A stretch of 12,478 nucleotides of DNA, from assembly GCA_050741255.1 (NCBI GenBank), contig JBOIEQ010000123.1:1-12478 (forward strand), written 5' to 3'. This DNA is from CAZXNF01 sp050741255. GTDB lineage: Bacteria; Pseudomonadota; Gammaproteobacteria; Burkholderiales; SG8-41. Positions within the stretch are counted from its first letter, which is position 1. Each line of letters opens with the position of its first letter. Shown one piece after another: positions 1 through 6,267 of this stretch. The notes beneath the pieces are model-generated. The model ran no database searches. It saw nothing but the letters and a program-made list of their open reading frames with translations, and was not told the DNA's origin. Position numbers and translations under genes: made by a program.

Positions 1-370
1 CGCCGGCACCGCCGCCGAAGCGCAGCGCCAACTTCGCGGCGAACACGAGCGCGAGACCCAGCAGCACGATCGTCGCCAGCCCGCCGAGGACGGCGCCGAG
101 GCCGCCGTTCATGAACAGCGCGCCGAGACCGAAGCCGGCCAGCAGACCGGCCACCGGGCCGAGCCAGCGGCTGCCTGCGCTCGGCGGCGTGGCATTGGGA
201 GTGACGGGCGCGGGCGCGGCGGAAGGCGATTGCGTCGGTGCCGGCTGGGTCACGGCTTCCCGCTGTTTGCCGATCGACCGGCCGCCGCTGAAACGTCGGG
301 CCTCGGCTTCGGGAATCACGAGCGCCAGTGCCAGGGCGGCCAGGCTCAGCAGTTTCAGGGTCGTTTGCAT
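1..370 (-). CDS. Tim44-like domain membrane protein, N-terminal part (runs off the left edge)
   Basis: The minus-strand frame opens with ATG at 370 and is still open at base 1, so only about 123 N-terminal residues are present. The start is backed by AGGAG about 8 nt upstream. The product begins MQTTLKLLSLAALALAL, a signal peptide or membrane anchor, followed by EARRFSGGRSIGKQR. That arginine/glycine-rich motif is typical of bacterial Tim44-like (Tim44/MBA1 superfamily) proteins. A Pro/Ala/Thr-rich linker (about residues 40-65) follows, then a long Gly/Ala/Leu hydrophobic stretch (about 69-118) that should span the membrane once or twice. The C-terminal Tim44 fold would lie outside the window. 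The gene lies 136 bp downstream of ubiE on the same strand. From memory, betaproteobacteria often place such a gene between ubiE and ubiJ/ubiB. Its function is not established; membrane association of the quinone-synthesis machinery is only an inference from position. Confidence 0.75.
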   Translation of the reverse strand, partial: MQTTLKLLSLAALALALVIPEAEARRFSGGRSIGKQREAVTQPAPTQSPSAAPAPVTPNATPPSAGSRWLGPVAGLLAGFGLGALFMNGGLGAVLGGLATIVLLGLALVFAAKLALRFGGGAG

Positions 371-506
371 GTTGTGGTCTCCTCGGGAATGTCGACGGCG
401 AGTGCTACGGGTGCTTGGTGGGCAGCGACTGGACAGATACGCCAGATACGTCGGCTGCAGGACGCCGGATGCCAGGGGTTTCGGGGTCCGGCAGGCTCAC
501 TATGCG

Positions 507-1238
507 CTACAAACGGTAACCCCGGTGCAGGGCCACCGCCCCGGCCGCCAGGTTGAAGTATTCGACCCGTTCCAGGCCCGCGGATTCCAGCAGGGTTTTC
601 AGTTCCTCCTGACCGGGATGCCGGCGGATCGACTCCGCCAGGTAGCGGTAGGACCCGGCGTCCCCCGCCACCAGCCGGCCCAGCGCCGGCAGTACGCCGA
701 AGGAATACGCGTCGTAGAGCGGCGCCAGCGGCTTCCAGATCCGCGAGAATTCCAGCACCAGCAGGCGGCCGCCGGGCGTGAGCACGCGGCGCATCTCCGC
801 CAGCGCCCGCTCCTTGCGGGTCATGTTGCGCAGCCCGAACGCGACGCTGACGCAGTCGAAGCTGCGGTCCGGAAACGGCAGCCGTTCCGCGTCGCAGCGG
901 ATGCACGGCAGCAGCGTGCCCTCGTCCTGCAGGCGGTCGCGTCCGACGCCCAGCATCCCGGCGTTGATGTCGGTCAGCACCACTTCACCGCCGGCGCCGA
1001 CGCGCCGCGCGAACAGGCGCGCGAGATCGCCGGTGCCGCCGGCCACGTCGAGCACGCGGTCGCCCGCCTTGACGCCGGAGAGTTCCACCGCGAAGCGCTT
1101 CCACAGCCGGTGCAGGCCGCCCGACATGAGGTCGTTCATCAGGTCGTAGCGGCCGGCGACCGACGAGAATACGCCGGCCACCCGCGAGGCTTTCTCGTCC
1201 TCGGGTACCTCGGTGTAACCGAAATGGGTCGATTTCAT
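507..1238 (-). CDS. ubiE: Ubiquinone/menaquinone biosynthesis C-methyltransferase UbiE
   Basis: This 243-residue protein has the normal UbiE length. UbiE uses S-adenosylmethionine to C-methylate 2-polyprenyl-6-methoxy-1,4-benzoquinol in ubiquinone synthesis, and demethylmenaquinol in organisms that make menaquinone. The first family signature RYDLMNDLMSGGLHRLWK lies at residues 30-47. SAM motif I (VLDVAGGTGDLA) lies at 62-73. The second signature region around AFGLRNMTRKERALAEM, followed by RVLTPGGRLLVLEFS, covers roughly residues 130-165. The protein ends HRGYRL, as UbiE proteins commonly do. The start is ATG at 1238, giving MKSTHFGYTEVP, the usual UbiE N-terminus. It lies 37 bp after the DUF971 gene, so the two are almost certainly cotranscribed, and the Tim44-like gene follows. 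All expected motifs are intact. Confidence 0.97.
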   Translation of the reverse strand: MKSTHFGYTEVPEDEKASRVAGVFSSVAGRYDLMNDLMSGGLHRLWKRFAVELSGVKAGDRVLDVAGGTGDLARLFARRVGAGGEVVLTDINAGMLGVGRDRLQDEGTLLPCIRCDAERLPFPDRSFDCVSVAFGLRNMTRKERALAEMRRVLTPGGRLLVLEFSRIWKPLAPLYDAYSFGVLPALGRLVAGDAGSYRYLAESIRRHPGQEELKTLLESAGLERVEYFNLAAGAVALHRGYRL

Positions 1239-1275
1239 GGCTGGCCGTGCTGGGTAAACACCCGGGCGCGCGCCG

Positions 1276-1650
1276 CTATTCCGTCGCCGGCGCGCGGCTG
1301 GCGCCTTCGGCGTCGAGCCGCTGGAGATAGCGTGCCCACAGCTCGTCCTGCCGCTGGCCGTAATCGTAGAGCAGGTCCCACGAATACAGCCCGGTGTCGT
1401 GGCCGTCCGAGAACGCGAGCTGGACCGCGTAGGGGCCGACGGGTTCGATGCGCATGATGTTGACGTCGCGCTTGCCGGTCTGCAGCACTTCCTGCCCGGG
1501 ACCGTGGCCCCGCACCTCGGCCGAGGGCGAGTACACGCGCAGAAACTCGCACGGCAGGCGGAAGTGGCGGCCGTCCGCGAACGTCAGTTCGAGCACGCGC
1601 GATTGCTGGTGCAGCTTGATTTCGGTGGGAACCGGGGCGGATTTGTCCAT
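1276..1650 (-). CDS. DUF971 protein (gamma-butyrobetaine hydroxylase N-terminal-like domain)
   Basis: This is a 124-residue single-domain protein. Residues about 8-100 match the DUF971 / GBBH-like N-terminal fold: PTEIKLHQQSRVLELTFADG, then LPCEFLRVYSPSAEVRGHG, then a segment ending SDGHDTGLYSWDLLYDYG. The domain occurs at the N-terminus of gamma-butyrobetaine hydroxylases, where it carries a zinc site, and as small stand-alone proteins of unknown role in proteobacteria. Here it is stand-alone. The ATG at 1650 matches where homologues usually begin (MxxSxPxPTEIKLH), but no strong Shine-Dalgarno precedes it. An in-frame ATG at 1698, preceded by a G-rich AGGGG, would add 16 residues (MALRFPHRRHAAPAAA) and remains possible. 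The gene leads the ubiE operon and faces phoB across a region containing Pho half-sites. Confidence 0.9.
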   Translation of the reverse strand: MDKSAPVPTEIKLHQQSRVLELTFADGRHFRLPCEFLRVYSPSAEVRGHGPGQEVLQTGKRDVNIMRIEPVGPYAVQLAFSDGHDTGLYSWDLLYDYGQRQDELWARYLQRLDAEGASRAPATE

Positions 1651-1711
1651 GGCAGCAGCAGGGGCGGCGTGGCGCCGGTGCGGAAAACGGAGGGCCATGA
1701 TACCCCTGCCC

Positions 1712-1740
1712 TTGTCACAGGGCTGTAACCGGGCTGTCAT
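1712..1740 (+). promoter_or_regulatory. Pho box: three PhoB half-sites spaced 11 bp apart
   Basis: Three heptamers lie exactly 11 bp apart: TTGTCAC (1712-1718), CTGTAAC (1723-1729) and CTGTCAT (1734-1740). The PhoB consensus is tandem CTGTCAT-like heptamers separated by 4 bp, with an 11-bp period, in this orientation relative to the activated gene. The last unit is a perfect match; the others differ by one or two bases. The spacers are AGGG and CGGG rather than A/T-rich. The array ends 43 bp before the phoB start codon, consistent with autoregulation. The same array lies 61 bp upstream of the DUF971 start (1650) on the other strand, where it points the opposite way. I did not find a convincing -10 element. 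Confidence 0.75.
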
Positions 1741-1783
1741 ACTATTCCCGGCATCGAAACCCGTTGGTTTCCGGAGCCATCGC

Positions 1784-2473
1784 ATGGCGGCAAACATATT
1801 GGTGGTGGAAGACGAGCCGGCGATCCAGGAACTGGTGGCGCTGAACCTGGAACAGGCCGGCTTCGGCGTCAGCCGCGCCGGCAGCGGCGAGCAGGCGATC
1901 GATCTGGTGCGCGCCGAACTGCCGGACCTCGTGGTGCTCGACTGGATGCTGCCCGGCATGAGCGGCCTCGAGGTCGCGCGCAAGCTGCGCGCCGACCGCC
2001 GCACCGCCGAGCTGCCGATCATCGTGCTGACCGCGCGCGCGGCAGAACACGACAAGCTGACCGGGCTCGAGGGCGGGGCCGATGACTACATGGTCAAGCC
2101 CTTCTCGCCGAAGGAACTGGTCGCGCGCATCAAGGCCGTGCTGCGCCGGCGCGCGCCGCAGGCCACCGACGACGCGGTGGAGATCGCGGGGCTCAGGCTC
2201 GATCCGGTGAGCCGCCGCGTGACCGGCAACGGCCAGGCGGTGCCGCTCGGTCCCACCGAATTCCGGTTGCTGCATTTTTTCATGACGCATCGCGAGCGTG
2301 TCTACTCGCGCACCCACCTGCTCGACCAGGTGTGGGGCGACCATGTCTTCGTCGAGGAACGCACGGTGGACGTGCACATCCGGCGGCTGCGCAAGGCGCT
2401 GGAGCCGACCCTGCACGACCGCCTGATCGAGACCGTGCGCGGCGCCGGCTACCGTTTCAGCGATGCGCAATAG
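1784..2473 (+). CDS. phoB: Phosphate regulon response regulator PhoB
   Basis: This 229-residue OmpR/PhoB-family response regulator activates phosphate-starvation genes when phosphorylated by PhoR. The receiver domain (about residues 3-120) has the acidic pocket E9/D10, the phospho-acceptor D53 in VVLDWMLPG, T83 and K105 in MVKPFSPKE. The C-terminal winged-helix DNA-binding domain (about 128-228) contains the strongly PhoB-like GPTEFRLLHFFMTHRERVYSR, then LLDQVWGDHVFVEERTVDVH, IRRLRKAL and VRGAGYRF. The ATG at 1784 has GGAG at 1773-1776, a 7-nt spacing. Longer in-frame openings exist upstream but would run through the Pho box region and lack family similarity. phoR follows 52 bp downstream. 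The Pho half-sites upstream suggest self-activation. No pst or phoU genes are in the window. Confidence 0.97.
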   Translation: MAANILVVEDEPAIQELVALNLEQAGFGVSRAGSGEQAIDLVRAELPDLVVLDWMLPGMSGLEVARKLRADRRTAELPIIVLTARAAEHDKLTGLEGGADDYMVKPFSPKELVARIKAVLRRRAPQATDDAVEIAGLRLDPVSRRVTGNGQAVPLGPTEFRLLHFFMTHRERVYSRTHLLDQVWGDHVFVEERTVDVHIRRLRKALEPTLHDRLIETVRGAGYRFSDAQ

Positions 2474-2525
2474 GCACCGCACCCCCGTGAGATAATCCGC
2501 GCCGGTCGGTTTCCGGAGTTCTTCC

Positions 2526-3863
2526 TTGCACGTCCGCGCCGTTCTTTCCAAGCTGCTGGCGCTCGCGATCCCGGTCGCGCTGTTGTCGGCGATCGCCGGC
2601 GCGCTCGGCGGCCTGTGGGCCGCGGCCGGCTGCGCGGTGTTGCTGCTCACGCTGGCGCTCGCCTTCCACGTCCGCAACCTGCTGCGCCTGAAGCGCTGGC
2701 TCAAGGCGCCCACGCTCGCCACGCTGCCGCAATCCACGGGACTGTGGGAGGACGCGTACGCCGGACTCGCGCGCCTGCTGCGCGATCAGCGCCAGAGTGA
2801 AACCAACCTCTCGCGTGCGGTCGAGCGTTTCCGGCTTGCGGGCGCCGCCATGCCGGAAGGCCTGGTCATTCTCGACGGCGACGACCGCATCTTGTGGTGC
2901 AACCCGGCAGCCGAGCGCCACTTCGGACTCGAACTCGCGCGCGATGCGCGGCAGCAGATCACCTACCTCGTGCGCCAGCCGCAGTTCGCGCATTACCTCG
3001 CGGCGCAAAGCTACGGTGAGCCGCTCATCCTGCGCACGCCGCGCCCGCAGGAGACGGTGCTGTCGGTGCAGCTCGTCCCGTACGGCGACAACCAGAAGCT
3101 GGTGACCAGCCGCGACATCACGCACTGGGAGCGGGTGGAGACGATGCGGCGCGATTTCGTCGCCAACGTCTCGCACGAACTGCGCACGCCGCTGACGGTG
3201 CTGGTCGGCTTCCTCGAAACGCTCAACGGCATGGCCTCGATCGATCACGACATCGCGCGGCGCACGCTGAAGCTGATGGGCGAGCAGGGCGGGCGCATGC
3301 AGCGCCTGGTAGAGGATTTGCTGACCCTGTCGCAGCTCGAAAGCACGCAAAACCCGCCGCGCGAGGAGCCGGTGGACGTGGCGCGCCTCGCCCGCGACTT
3401 GCGAGACGATGCGCAGGCGCTCTCGGTCGGCCGGCATCGCATCCAGCTGGCCGTCGAATGCGCCGACTGGGTGATGGGCAGCGAAGCCGAGCTGCGCAGC
3501 GCCTTCGGCAACCTCGTCAGCAACGCGGTCCGTTACACGCCGGACGGAGGCGAGATCCGTATGGCTTGGCGGCGCGGCGTGGAAGGCGAGGGCCCGACGT
3601 TTTCGGTGCAGGACAGCGGCATCGGCATCGAGTCGCACCACCTGCCGCGGCTGACCGAGCGTTTCTATCGCGTCGACCGCGGCCGCTCGCGCGACACCGG
3701 CGGTACCGGACTCGGGCTCGCCATCGTCAAGCATGTCCTGAACCGGCACCAGGCGCGGCTCGAGGTGAAAAGCGAACCGGGCCACGGGAGTACGTTCACC
3801 GCGATCTTCCCGCGTCAGCGGGTCGTTGCCGCGCCGGCGGCGAGCGAGTCCTTGTCGGCCTGA
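2526..3863 (+). CDS. phoR: Phosphate regulon sensor histidine kinase PhoR (TTG start)
   Basis: This 445-residue sensor kinase phosphorylates PhoB under phosphate limitation and acts as its phosphatase otherwise. It has a two-helix membrane hairpin at about residues 8-55 with almost no periplasmic loop, as in PhoR proteins that sense through the Pst/PhoU complex. A PAS domain follows at about 95-190 (PEGLVILDGDDRILWCNPAA). The HisKA segment is DFVANVSHELRTPLTVLVGF, with phospho-acceptor H217. The HATPase domain has an N box (FGNLVSNAVRYTPDGG), G1 (DSGIGI), F box (ERFYRVDRGRSR) and G2 (GGTGLGLAIV). The start is TTG at 2526, with GGAG at 2515-2518 and 7-nt spacing. The first in-frame ATG is far downstream in the PAS region, so the TTG start looks real. 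A GATAAT at 2491-2496 could be a weak internal -10. phoR lies 52 bp after phoB and is convergent with the next gene. Confidence 0.96.
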   Translation: MHVRAVLSKLLALAIPVALLSAIAGALGGLWAAAGCAVLLLTLALAFHVRNLLRLKRWLKAPTLATLPQSTGLWEDAYAGLARLLRDQRQSETNLSRAVERFRLAGAAMPEGLVILDGDDRILWCNPAAERHFGLELARDARQQITYLVRQPQFAHYLAAQSYGEPLILRTPRPQETVLSVQLVPYGDNQKLVTSRDITHWERVETMRRDFVANVSHELRTPLTVLVGFLETLNGMASIDHDIARRTLKLMGEQGGRMQRLVEDLLTLSQLESTQNPPREEPVDVARLARDLRDDAQALSVGRHRIQLAVECADWVMGSEAELRSAFGNLVSNAVRYTPDGGEIRMAWRRGVEGEGPTFSVQDSGIGIESHHLPRLTERFYRVDRGRSRDTGGTGLGLAIVKHVLNRHQARLEVKSEPGHGSTFTAIFPRQRVVAAPAASESLSA

Positions 3864-3889
3864 ACGGCCGGCGGCGGGGAGTGTGCTGT

Positions 3890-5515
3890 TTAAGGCTCCG
3901 CGGCGACGGTGCAGCGGTCGTAATCCGCGCCTTTTTCCAGCAGGCTCTGCAGGCGCACCAGCTGCTTGCGGTCGGTGAACAGTTCGATCACCCGCCCCGG
4001 GGCGTACCAGCCCGACGGCAGCAGCAGCGTGGCCGGCGTGGCGGGCGCCGGGACTTCCGGCAGCAGCAGCGCGCGGTCGTAGCGCATGCTCACGCCGACA
4101 TTCGGTCCGGTCGGGCGCGCCGCGAGCGCGCGCGGCGCGCCCGGGAACAGCCGCAGCCCGACGCGCAGTTCGCCCTCGCCGGTGAAGCGCAGCCACTGCA
4201 CGGTGCCGATGAAGAACGTGCGCCCCGACGGGCGGCGCAGGGCGATCAGCTGGTTGTGCGAGAGTTTGGTGAGCGCCTGCGGTTCGCGCACCATGCACAG
4301 GAAGCCCGACGCGCTCTGGTTCACCAGTTCCCAGGTCTCGAGGGCCGCGCTTTCCTGCGACGCGAGCAGGCGCTGCGTACGCTCGGAGATGTGGCCGAAC
4401 ATCTGCAGGTCATGTTCTTCCTCCGCCATCAGGTCCACGCCCGGCTGCCGGAACGAGCGGCCGGTCGCGTGGAAGTGCGCGGCATGCAGGCCGAGACAGA
4501 CCTGCAGCTTGTCCTGGGTGGGGGCCCGCGCTTCGGTCCGCGCGGTGCCGGCGCGGCACCACTGGATGTAGAGCAGCATGATCAGGCTCTCGCAGCCCGG
4601 CTGGCGGGCGTCGGCGCCGAGGCCGAGTTCGGCGGGCACGCGGCCCTGCTTGAGCGAGAGGATCAGGCTTTTCAGCACGGGCGCCAGGCGTTCGAGGTCG
4701 AGGTAGCGCACGCCCGGTCCCGGCGCGACCTGTTCGGCCAGTTGCGGGCCGGCGTCGCCGGCCAGGTCCACGGCGAGCGCGGGTACCGACGACGGCGGCA
4801 GGGGCTGCGTGGCGAGGCCGACGAGGCCCGACCAGGTGTCGAGCCAGCGGTCCATGAACGCGAGTTGCCGGCCCGACAGCGCGAACGGGTTGGCGAGTTG
4901 TGCGAGCAGCGCCCGCGCGTAGGCGGCGCAGCAACTGGTGGCGATGGTCTGCGGGCTCGCGCGGTCGGACACCGGCGTCTGCGCGTAGCCGAGTTCCTCG
5001 GCGCTGGCGTAGAGCGCGTGCAGGCGTTGCCAGGCCGCGGGTTCGATGTCGCGATAGACGCGGTAGGACTCGAACATTGCGCGGCTGGTGAAGGCCAGCG
5101 CCTGTGCGGTGACCAGCGGGCCCTGCGTCGCGAGCGACAGTTCGCCGCGCTTGCAGGCCTCGAGGCATTTCGCATAGCCGACGGCCATGGCGCGCCACAG
5201 CCCGACCACGCGGTCCCAGGCGGCGCCTTCCTGCGTATCGAGCGGCAAGGGGCGCGCGGTGAACTTCTTGGCCGCCTCGCCCGCGACGAACAGCACCGTC
5301 TCGCGCAGCGTCTCCAGCACGCGCAGCCGCTCGGGCGCCGCGATCTCCGCCTGCGCGAACAGTTCGAGCTGCGTGCTGAGCTGCTGCAGCGAGAACGGCA
5401 CGTTGGTGACCGGCAGCGCGTCGAGCCAGCGCTGGCAGGCCGCCTTGTCGGCGATGTCGAGCCGGCCGGGGCCGGCACCGGTCAGGGGTTGTGACGCCAT
5501 AATTGCCGCACCCAT
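3890..5515 (-). CDS. Protein with degenerate PilZ-like C-terminal region, function unknown
   Basis: This protein has about 541 residues. The first two-thirds (about 20-360) is largely helical and matches no domain I can name. The region at about 370-480 resembles a PilZ domain: LVNQSASGFLCMV carries the (N/D)xSxxG-like motif near residue 400, then LSHNQLIALRRPSGRTFFIG, then TVQWLRFTGEGELRVGLRLF as the closing strands. The canonical c-di-GMP-binding RxxxR is not obvious; ERTQR near residue 373 has arginines three apart rather than four. Binding of c-di-GMP is therefore uncertain. No signal peptide or membrane helix is visible, suggesting a cytoplasmic protein. I place the start at ATG 5515 because AAGGAG (5525-5530) lies 9 nt upstream. 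A GTG at 5521 would be only 3 nt from it, and a third candidate is ATG 5500. The gene is convergent with phoR, 26 bp apart, and has no same-strand partner close by. Confidence 0.8.
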   Translation of the reverse strand: MGAAIMASQPLTGAGPGRLDIADKAACQRWLDALPVTNVPFSLQQLSTQLELFAQAEIAAPERLRVLETLRETVLFVAGEAAKKFTARPLPLDTQEGAAWDRVVGLWRAMAVGYAKCLEACKRGELSLATQGPLVTAQALAFTSRAMFESYRVYRDIEPAAWQRLHALYASAEELGYAQTPVSDRASPQTIATSCCAAYARALLAQLANPFALSGRQLAFMDRWLDTWSGLVGLATQPLPPSSVPALAVDLAGDAGPQLAEQVAPGPGVRYLDLERLAPVLKSLILSLKQGRVPAELGLGADARQPGCESLIMLLYIQWCRAGTARTEARAPTQDKLQVCLGLHAAHFHATGRSFRQPGVDLMAEEEHDLQMFGHISERTQRLLASQESAALETWELVNQSASGFLCMVREPQALTKLSHNQLIALRRPSGRTFFIGTVQWLRFTGEGELRVGLRLFPGAPRALAARPTGPNVGVSMRYDRALLLPEVPAPATPATLLLPSGWYAPGRVIELFTDRKQLVRLQSLLEKGADYDRCTVAAEP

Positions 5516-5519
5516 AGGC

Positions 5520-5589
5520 ACGGTCTCCTTCCCGCAAAATTCAAGGTGCGTCGACCGCGGAATACTGGAAACGGAAAATGGGAGACCGT
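5520..5589 (-). promoter_or_regulatory. Inverted repeat able to pair with the Shine-Dalgarno of the PilZ-like gene
   Basis: ACGGTCTCC at 5520-5528 and GGAGACCGT at 5581-5589 are a perfect 9-bp inverted repeat separated by 52 nt, and one further pair would be a wobble. On the minus-strand transcript the 5520-5528 arm contains most of the AAGGAG Shine-Dalgarno of the gene starting at 5515. Pairing could mask that site in the leader RNA. The transcription start is unknown, so the upstream arm may not be transcribed. Coincidence is possible. Confidence 0.3.
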
Positions 5590-5627
5590 TCCCGCCGGAC
5601 GACGCCTGAATGTAACCGCAATCCTTC

Positions 5628-5677
5628 GGCGCGGAAAAGCGCCCGCATCCGGGATGCGGACCTTATCGTTATACGAT
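5628..5677. other. Cluster of three small hairpins in the gap between the PilZ-like and HIT genes
   Basis: Three short inverted repeats lie in a row. GGCGC/GCGCC (5628-5632 and 5639-5643) encloses a 6-nt loop GGAAAA. CCGCATC/GATGCGG (5643-5649 and 5653-5659) has a 3-nt loop. ATCGT/ACGAT (5665-5669 and 5673-5677) also has a 3-nt loop. On the minus strand the middle one is followed by a TTTT within about 10 nt, so it could end the HIT transcript about 110 bp after its stop. The last is a candidate operator-like palindrome. The 250-bp gap (5516-5765) otherwise shows no gene I can support. Confidence 0.35.
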
Positions 5678-5765
5678 CGCAGGATAGCCCACGCCTGTGC
5701 GGTTCGATGTGAGCAAAATCACGCCCTTACACGCAGTCGCACAAGTAATCCCGCAACAACGCGCA

Positions 5766-6242
5766 CTATTTCACGGCATGCGCGAGCGCCGCAGCAAGCC
5801 GGGCCGCGCGCGCGCGGGCCTGCGCGGCGGGCCTGCGCACGGATCGCCGTTGCCGCGCGGCCCATACCGGCTGCGGAAAATGGGCGTCGTCCGGGTGGCG
5901 GGGAATCACATGCCAGTGCAGATGCGCTACCGCGTTGCCGAGGCTGGCGAGGTTGATCTTGTGCGGACGGTACACCGTACGGACCGCGGCTTCCGTGGCG
6001 AACACCGCGCGCATCAGGCGCGCACGCGCGGCGGGCGCGAGGTCGGTCATTTCGCGCACGTGCGCGTTCCAGATCACGCGGCAGAAGCCCGGATAGTCGG
6101 CGTCGTCCACCAGCACGATGCGCAGGCTGCGGTTGCGGTACAGCAGCGTGCCGCCCGGCTGCGAGCAGAGTTCGCATGCCGGTGAGGGGTGAGGCGTGAG
6201 GGGTGAGGAGGTCTCACCCGGTTTTTTCCCCTTACCCCTCAC
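5766..6242 (-). CDS. HIT-family (histidine triad) protein with a repeat-derived N-terminus
   Basis: This 158-residue protein belongs to the HIT superfamily of nucleotide-binding hydrolases and transferases. The triad HLHWHVIPR has histidines at 107, 109 and 111, and the core also includes YPGFCRVIWNAHVREMTDL and RPHKINLASLGN. Homologues I recall begin close to the CELC motif, here CELCSQPGG at about residues 24-32. Upstream of that motif the frame reads through a heptamer repeat (residues 2-23, rich in Pro, Ser, Thr and Gly). The only in-frame initiator that includes CELC is GTG at 6242, itself inside the repeat, with GAGGGG a few bases upstream acting as a possible Shine-Dalgarno. An in-frame TGA lies two codons before this GTG. 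The ATG at 6177 is in a different frame. The gene starts 25 bp after the oxidoreductase stop and is likely in the same operon. The substrate cannot be told. Confidence 0.82.
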   Translation of the reverse strand: MRGKGKKPGETSSPLTPHPSPACELCSQPGGTLLYRNRSLRIVLVDDADYPGFCRVIWNAHVREMTDLAPAARARLMRAVFATEAAVRTVYRPHKINLASLGNAVAHLHWHVIPRHPDDAHFPQPVWAARQRRSVRRPAAQARARAARLAAALAHAVK

Positions 6243-6264
6243 GCCTCACCCCTCACCCCTCACG
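6181..6264. repeat. Heptamer inverted-repeat element, 28-bp stem
   Basis: The left arm is four tandem heptamers: GGTGAGG at 6181-6187, 6188-6194 and 6202-6208, and CGTGAGG at 6195-6201. The right arm is CCTTACC, CCTCACG, CCTCACC, CCTCACC and CCTCACG at 6230-6264. The first four right-arm units pair with the left arm in exact register (6181-6208 with 6230-6257) to give a 28-bp stem with a single G/T mismatch. The loop is 21 nt (6209-6229) and contains TTTTTT. The element fills the space between the oxidoreductase stop (6268-6270) and the HIT CELC codons, and it overlaps the HIT start codon. It shares its unit type (GGGRTGA by rotation) with the element at 8217-8303. Confidence 0.9.
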
Positions 6265-6267
6265 CAG

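Noticed and set aside
434..450. Direct repeat CAGATACG (434-441 and 443-450) downstream of ubiE
   Set aside because: It has only two copies of 8 bp, with no wider array, regulatory context or repeat elsewhere in the window; probably chance.
455..500. Inverted repeat GCCGGA/TCCGGC after ubiE as a terminator
   Set aside because: It is only a 6-bp stem with a long loop and no T-tract, and the Tim44-like gene follows on the same strand, so a stop there is not expected.
111..1457. Plus-strand open frame of 448 codons across the ubiE operon
   Set aside because: It is antisense to the Tim44-like, ubiE and DUF971 genes, which all have family support, and its product is low-complexity Arg/Ala-rich sequence.
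2491..2496. GATAAT as a separate phoR promoter
   Set aside because: No -35 match lies at a proper distance, and the phoB-phoR gap is only 52 bp, so cotranscription is sufficient.
3850..3892. Terminator between phoR and the PilZ-like gene
   Set aside because: CGGCC/GGCCG around the phoR stop is a 5-bp stem without a T-tract, too weak to call.
5719..6177. ATG at 6177 as the start of the HIT gene
   Set aside because: It is in a different frame from the HIT triad. The resulting product is Arg/Ala-rich without motifs.
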